Part shown: piece after piece, positions 22,617-25,641 of the stretch
Layout: the number at the start of each line of letters is the position of its first letter
How positions within the stretch are numbered: the first letter of the stretch is position 1
Assembly: GCA_046314755.1 (NCBI GenBank)
Contig: JBKDBG010000065.1
Location: forward strand, 1 to 25,641
DNA from: UBA6183 sp046314755
GTDB lineage: Bacteria > Bacteroidota > Bacteroidia > UKL13-3
DNA length: 25,641 nucleotides
Direction: 5' to 3'
Made by a program: the position numbers and the translations under genes
The notes under the pieces: model-generated
The model's input: only the letters and a program-made list of their open reading frames with translations
What the model was told of the DNA's origin: nothing
Database searches by the model: none

Positions 22617-23672
22617 ATGCAAACAAAAGCAGATATACGCACACTAACCTTAGAGCAATTAAAAGCCAATTTAACCACTTTGGGCGAAAAGCCTTTTAGA
22701 GCAGTACAGGTGTATGAGTGGCTTTGGAAAAAAAGCGCACGTAGTTTTGATGAAATGACCAACTTAAGCAAGGCTCTTCGTGATGTGTTAAATCAACAGT
22801 TTGTTATTCAACCGATTATGGTGGAAGATAAACAGGTGAGTAATGACGGCACCATTAAAAGTGGTTTTCGTTTGCATGATGGTCATTTAATTGAAGGGGT
22901 ATTGATACCTGCTGATGATAGAATGACGGCTTGTGTTTCGTCTCAGGTGGGTTGCAGTTTAACTTGTAAGTTTTGTGCCACGGGTAAACTTGATCGTATT
23001 CGAAATTTAACACCCGGTGAAATTTATGACCAAGTGGTGCTGATACGCGATTGGGCCATGCAACATTACCAAAAGCCCTTAACCAATATTGTGTTTATGG
23101 GAATGGGTGAGCCATTGTTAAATTATAATAATGTGTTGGGAGCCATTGAAAAAATAACAGGAGAAGCAGGCTTAAACATGGCGAGTGATAGAATAACCGT
23201 TAGCACGGCCGGCATTGCAAAAATGATTAAGAAATTGGCTGATGACGGGGTGAAATTTAATTTAGCACTTTCGCTGCATGCGGCTAATGATGTAAAACGC
23301 AATCAAATTATGCCGATTAACGAAAGCAATGATTTGGAAACGGTAATTGATGCGCTTAAATATTTTAAATCTAAGGCAAGAGGTAAACTAACGTTTGAAT
23401 ACATTGCCTTAAAGGATTTTAATGATTCCATTGAAGATGCACGACAACTCCTTGCTATTTGCAAGCAAGTTACTGCCAAAGTAAACATTATTGAATACAA
23501 CCCTACGGGTGATGGGTTGTTCAAAAAATCGGAATCCGGAAAAATTGATAAGTTTCAGCAATATCTAGAAAGAAACGGGGTGGTGGCCACTGTTAGAAGA
23601 AGCAGGGGAAAAGATATTGATGCGGCATGCGGACAATTGGCCAACAAAAAACATGAAAATGCCCTTGTTTAG
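22617..23672 (+). CDS. rlmN: 23S rRNA (adenine-2503-C2)-methyltransferase, radical SAM
   Basis: The protein has 351 residues from ATG 22617; the in-frame TTG at 22608 lies inside the promoter box. RlmN adds a methyl group to C2 of A2503 in 23S rRNA and of A37 in some tRNAs. The 4Fe-4S cluster motif C113-x3-C117-x2-C120 (CSLTCKFC) is intact, as are GMGEPLLN (162-169), STAGI (196-200), LALSLHAAND (216-225), and the catalytic C338 in DAACGQLA that forms the protein-RNA adduct. The N-terminal helical domain (1-60) is typical. It is divergent from lysS and 104 nt upstream of the universal stress protein gene. Confidence 0.96.
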   Translation: MQTKADIRTLTLEQLKANLTTLGEKPFRAVQVYEWLWKKSARSFDEMTNLSKALRDVLNQQFVIQPIMVEDKQVSNDGTIKSGFRLHDGHLIEGVLIPADDRMTACVSSQVGCSLTCKFCATGKLDRIRNLTPGEIYDQVVLIRDWAMQHYQKPLTNIVFMGMGEPLLNYNNVLGAIEKITGEAGLNMASDRITVSTAGIAKMIKKLADDGVKFNLALSLHAANDVKRNQIMPINESNDLETVIDALKYFKSKARGKLTFEYIALKDFNDSIEDARQLLAICKQVTAKVNIIEYNPTGDGLFKKSESGKIDKFQQYLERNGVVATVRRSRGKDIDAACGQLANKKHENALV

Positions 23673-23776
23673 GAAGGGTAATCTGTGAAATAATCAGTTC
23701 GAAAACTGAGAGTTATCAATATTAACGTTTAGTAAATATACTTTACCTAAATTCGAATTAGCTAAATGCGCTGGTT

Positions 23777-24598
23777 ATGATAAACAAAATTCTAATCCCC
23801 ACTGATTTTTCTGATGTTGCAAATAATGCCTTGAAATATGCATTGGAACTTGCTTCAAAAAGTAAGGCATCGGTAACCTTATTACACATTCGCCAAATAC
23901 CATTGTCTGATCCTTCATTTCCTGCTGAAACATTTCAGATGTACTTGAATGAAATTGAAACATTTGAAAAGGAGCAATCTGAAAAGCTGACTGAAACGCT
24001 GCTGAAACCATCAGGTATACCCTTTGAATTTTGTTCTGCAACCGGTTTTGTGGGTGATGAAGTGGTACGAATTACCCATGAAAAAAATATTGATTTGATT
24101 GTGATGGGAACAACCGGTGCAAGTGGAATTGCTGAATTGCTTGTAGGCAGTAATGCCGCTTCTGTAATTGGCAAATCTGATATTCCGGTTTTGGTTGTTC
24201 CTCCCGGGAAGTTTTACCAACCAATCACCCACATCTTATACGCTACCGATTTTAATGAACCAGAGTTTCCGGCTTTTTCACGCCTCATGTTTTTTGCAGA
24301 GTTGTATGATGCCAAATTGAGTATTGTGCATGTTAAAGGAGAGTTTGATCAATTTTTTAATGCGGCCAACAATTTCTTCAAACGCAACAAGGAGAACATT
24401 ACTAGAGATTATACCTTAACTACTGTGGATGGAAAAAATGTAATGGAAGCAATTGATGAGAAAGTGGATGAATTACACGCTGATTTATTGGTAATGGCTA
24501 AGCATAATAGAAGTTTTTTTGATAGGCTGTTTCACCGCAGTTTAAGTAAACGCATGGCTTATCACACAAAAATACCTCTGTTGGTATTGCATAAATAA
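23777..24598 (+). CDS. Universal stress protein with two tandem Usp domains
   Basis: The protein has 273 residues. Domain 1 (1-142) opens with KILIPTDFSDVANNALKYA and has a perfect ATP-binding signature G111-x2-G114-x9-G124-S125 (GTTGASGIAELLVGS), then IPVLVVPP. Domain 2 (about 150-273) repeats the fold (HILYATDFNEPE, LLVMAKH, IPLLVLHK), but its glycine motif is replaced by KHNRSFFDRLFHRSLS, so it probably does not bind ATP. This one-active, one-degenerate arrangement is common in tandem Usp proteins. It is a cytoplasmic stress-related protein whose partner is not evident. It ends in a terminator shared with the convergent NUDIX gene. Confidence 0.92.
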   Translation: MINKILIPTDFSDVANNALKYALELASKSKASVTLLHIRQIPLSDPSFPAETFQMYLNEIETFEKEQSEKLTETLLKPSGIPFEFCSATGFVGDEVVRITHEKNIDLIVMGTTGASGIAELLVGSNAASVIGKSDIPVLVVPPGKFYQPITHILYATDFNEPEFPAFSRLMFFAELYDAKLSIVHVKGEFDQFFNAANNFFKRNKENITRDYTLTTVDGKNVMEAIDEKVDELHADLLVMAKHNRSFFDRLFHRSLSKRMAYHTKIPLLVLHK

Positions 24599-24605
24599 AT
24601 GATTG

Positions 24606-24633
24606 AAAGGTTGTCGAAATGGCAACCTTTTTT
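24606..24633. terminator. Bidirectional terminator
   Basis: AAAGGTTGTC, loop GAAAT, GGCAACCTTT (one T-G wobble) followed by a T run. It lies between the convergent Usp and NUDIX genes and overlaps the NUDIX stop codon by two bases. Confidence 0.82.
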
Positions 24634-25078
24634 AATGAGCAAGTTGTTTAATTTTTTGCACCATTAATTTATCAATAGGAAAGGTAAGATGTTGCTCTGT
24701 TAATTGGTGTAAAGGTACCCAAAAAAAACGAAGCCATTCTATTCTGTTTAAAGTAGTAATTTCTTGAACTTCTAATGAAATAGCGGGTGTTGCGTTACTG
24801 CCCACCTGATAATAAATAGAAATCAGTTGATCGGAGGGTTTGAAGGCACTTGCCTGAAAAAAATCGGTGGTGTAAAGATGCGATTGAACATGAATATCTA
24901 TTCCTGCTTCTTCCTTAAACTCTCTTATCAAACATTCGTGCGTACCTTCTCCAAATTCTAATCCCCCACCCGGAAATTTTATAAACTCAAAATCTCCAAT
25001 TTTTTCATGCACCAACAAAACTTCACCGTTATGGTTAAGGAGAATTCCATAAACTCTGAGGTTAAATCTATTTATCAT
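24632..25078 (-). CDS. NUDIX hydrolase
   Basis: The protein has 148 residues. The Nudix box G-x5-E-x7-REUxEExGU is complete: G38, E44, R52-E53 and E56-E57, ending A58-G59-I60 (GGLEFGEGTHECLIREFKEEAGI spans 38-60). These acidic residues bind the Mg2+ used to hydrolyse nucleoside-diphosphate-linked substrates. The flanking sequence (RVYGILLNHNGEVLLVHE, IKFPGGG) is standard. The substrate cannot be told from sequence; it may be an oxidised nucleotide or another nucleoside-diphosphate derivative. Its start overlaps the end of the upstream barrel gene by 11 nt, so the two are translationally coupled or at least co-transcribed. Confidence 0.92.
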   Translation of the reverse strand: MINRFNLRVYGILLNHNGEVLLVHEKIGDFEFIKFPGGGLEFGEGTHECLIREFKEEAGIDIHVQSHLYTTDFFQASAFKPSDQLISIYYQVGSNATPAISLEVQEITTLNRIEWLRFFWVPLHQLTEQHLTFPIDKLMVQKIKQLAH

Positions 25079-25640
25079 TTTTAAACATGTTCAAATCAAG
25101 AATGATTCCTGCATGCAACATAAATTGATACGCATTAACCGATAAGGGTTCATTGGTTGAACTGATGGGTTGATATCCAAACATGGGTTGGAATACAAGG
25201 GTGGTTTTTTTATCGAGCTTATGTACGATGCGCATTCCCGCATTTAAGTTTAAGGAAAGAGTCCTGGCATCATATCCGGTTGAGTCAATTTGAAATTTTT
25301 CCTCCTCATCAACGGAAAAGTTTTGAAGTTTTGCAGTAAGGTGATGTTTGGCTAAAATATTTACGCTCAAACCTCCTGTAAGTTGTACATTGGTTTTAAA
25401 ATCTTTACTCTGAAAAACATTATAATTCAACCAAACCGGAACTTGAATATAATGAAAACGATAATCGTAATAGATATCCTTTTTGTTGTTGCTAAACTCC
25501 AGCAACTTTCCTTCTCCAATTCCGGGATAGGTTTCATCAGCAAGTTTAATGTCGTTTTGTTCGCGTCTAAAACCCAAATCGGTGTATCCTAATCCAAGCT
25601 GTAAAGTAAGTTTATTGCTCACAGGCATATTGTACCAAAG
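25068..25640 (-). CDS. Outer-membrane beta-barrel (PorT-like) protein, 3' part
   Basis: The frame remains open to the window edge: codons before the internal Met at 25628 read L-W-Y-N, so the gene starts outside the window. About 190 residues are visible, with alternating strands (LTLQLGLGYTDLGF, YYDYRFHYIQVPVWLNYNV, NVQLTGGLSVNILAKH, LSLNLNAGMRIVHKLD) and a final strand AYQFMLHAGIILDLN. The Y-I-Q-V-P-V-W-L-N-Y segment is characteristic of the PorT-like outer-membrane beta-barrel family of Bacteroidota. The function of this copy is not recognisable. It overlaps the downstream NUDIX gene by 11 nt. Confidence 0.8.
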   Translation of the reverse strand, partial: LWYNMPVSNKLTLQLGLGYTDLGFRREQNDIKLADETYPGIGEGKLLEFSNNKKDIYYDYRFHYIQVPVWLNYNVFQSKDFKTNVQLTGGLSVNILAKHHLTAKLQNFSVDEEEKFQIDSTGYDARTLSLNLNAGMRIVHKLDKKTTLVFQPMFGYQPISSTNEPLSVNAYQFMLHAGIILDLNMFKNDK

Positions 25641-25641
25641 G

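Noticed and set aside
1..25641. CRISPR arrays, IS elements, integrases, toxin-antitoxin or defence cassettes
   Set aside because: I looked for repeat-spacer periodicity, transposase-like proteins and terminal repeats and found none; the WYL regulator has no defence genes next to it.

Overview
The window is a stretch of an AT-rich chromosome from a member of the Bacteroidota. Four predicted secreted proteins end in a type IX secretion (T9SS) type A sorting domain. At least eight sites upstream of genes match the Bacteroidota -7 promoter box TAnnTTTG, two of them with a TTG at the right spacing. The DUF4159, DUF4920, TIGR00266, PorT-like and Omp28-like genes also fit that phylum. The species cannot be named. 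There is no phage, integrase, IS element, CRISPR array or plasmid gene; most of the window is ordinary housekeeping DNA.

Layout. 1-3779 (+): the 3' end of a NIF3-like gene, a coiled-coil/zinc-ribbon protein, a secreted TPR protein and a secreted M28 peptidase. 3782-7832 (-): DUF4159 protein, rsmE, guaB and a WYL regulator. 7916-10167: TIGR00266/AIM24 protein (+), outer-membrane barrel protein (-) and a UbiA-like membrane protein (+). The last two are divergent and their start codons overlap at one CATG. 10220-14917: a cluster of exported proteins made of a large Omp28-like T9SS cargo (-), then two small paralogous T9SS cargos flanking a CPPC thioredoxin-fold lipoprotein whose natural start is followed by an in-frame TAA. 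15021-16234: tRNA-Cys(GCA) (-), then a two-gene lipoprotein operon (DUF4920 protein and a c-type cytochrome). 16294-20607: pdhB, a small degenerate histidine kinase, a LytTR response regulator, a methyltransferase (+) and a second, paralogous LytTR regulator. 20965-25641: lysS (-), rlmN (+), a tandem universal stress protein (+), a NUDIX hydrolase (-) and the 3' part of an outer-membrane barrel gene (-).

How the parts relate. Translation and RNA modification (rsmE, lysS, rlmN, tRNA-Cys, probable rRNA methyltransferase), GMP synthesis (guaB) and pyruvate oxidation (pdhB) are core functions. The accessory flavour comes from the exported proteins, several of which carry conserved cysteine pairs, and from the two LytTR regulators, one of which sits in an operon with a kinase-like protein that seems to lack catalytic residues.

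Most worth checking: the in-frame stop at 13323-13325, the nearly identical sorting domains of the two small cargos, the perfect hairpin that fills the guaB leader, the shared start site at 9306-9309, and the Spo0B-like architecture of the kinase-like protein. I do not see a clear, entirely new multi-gene system.
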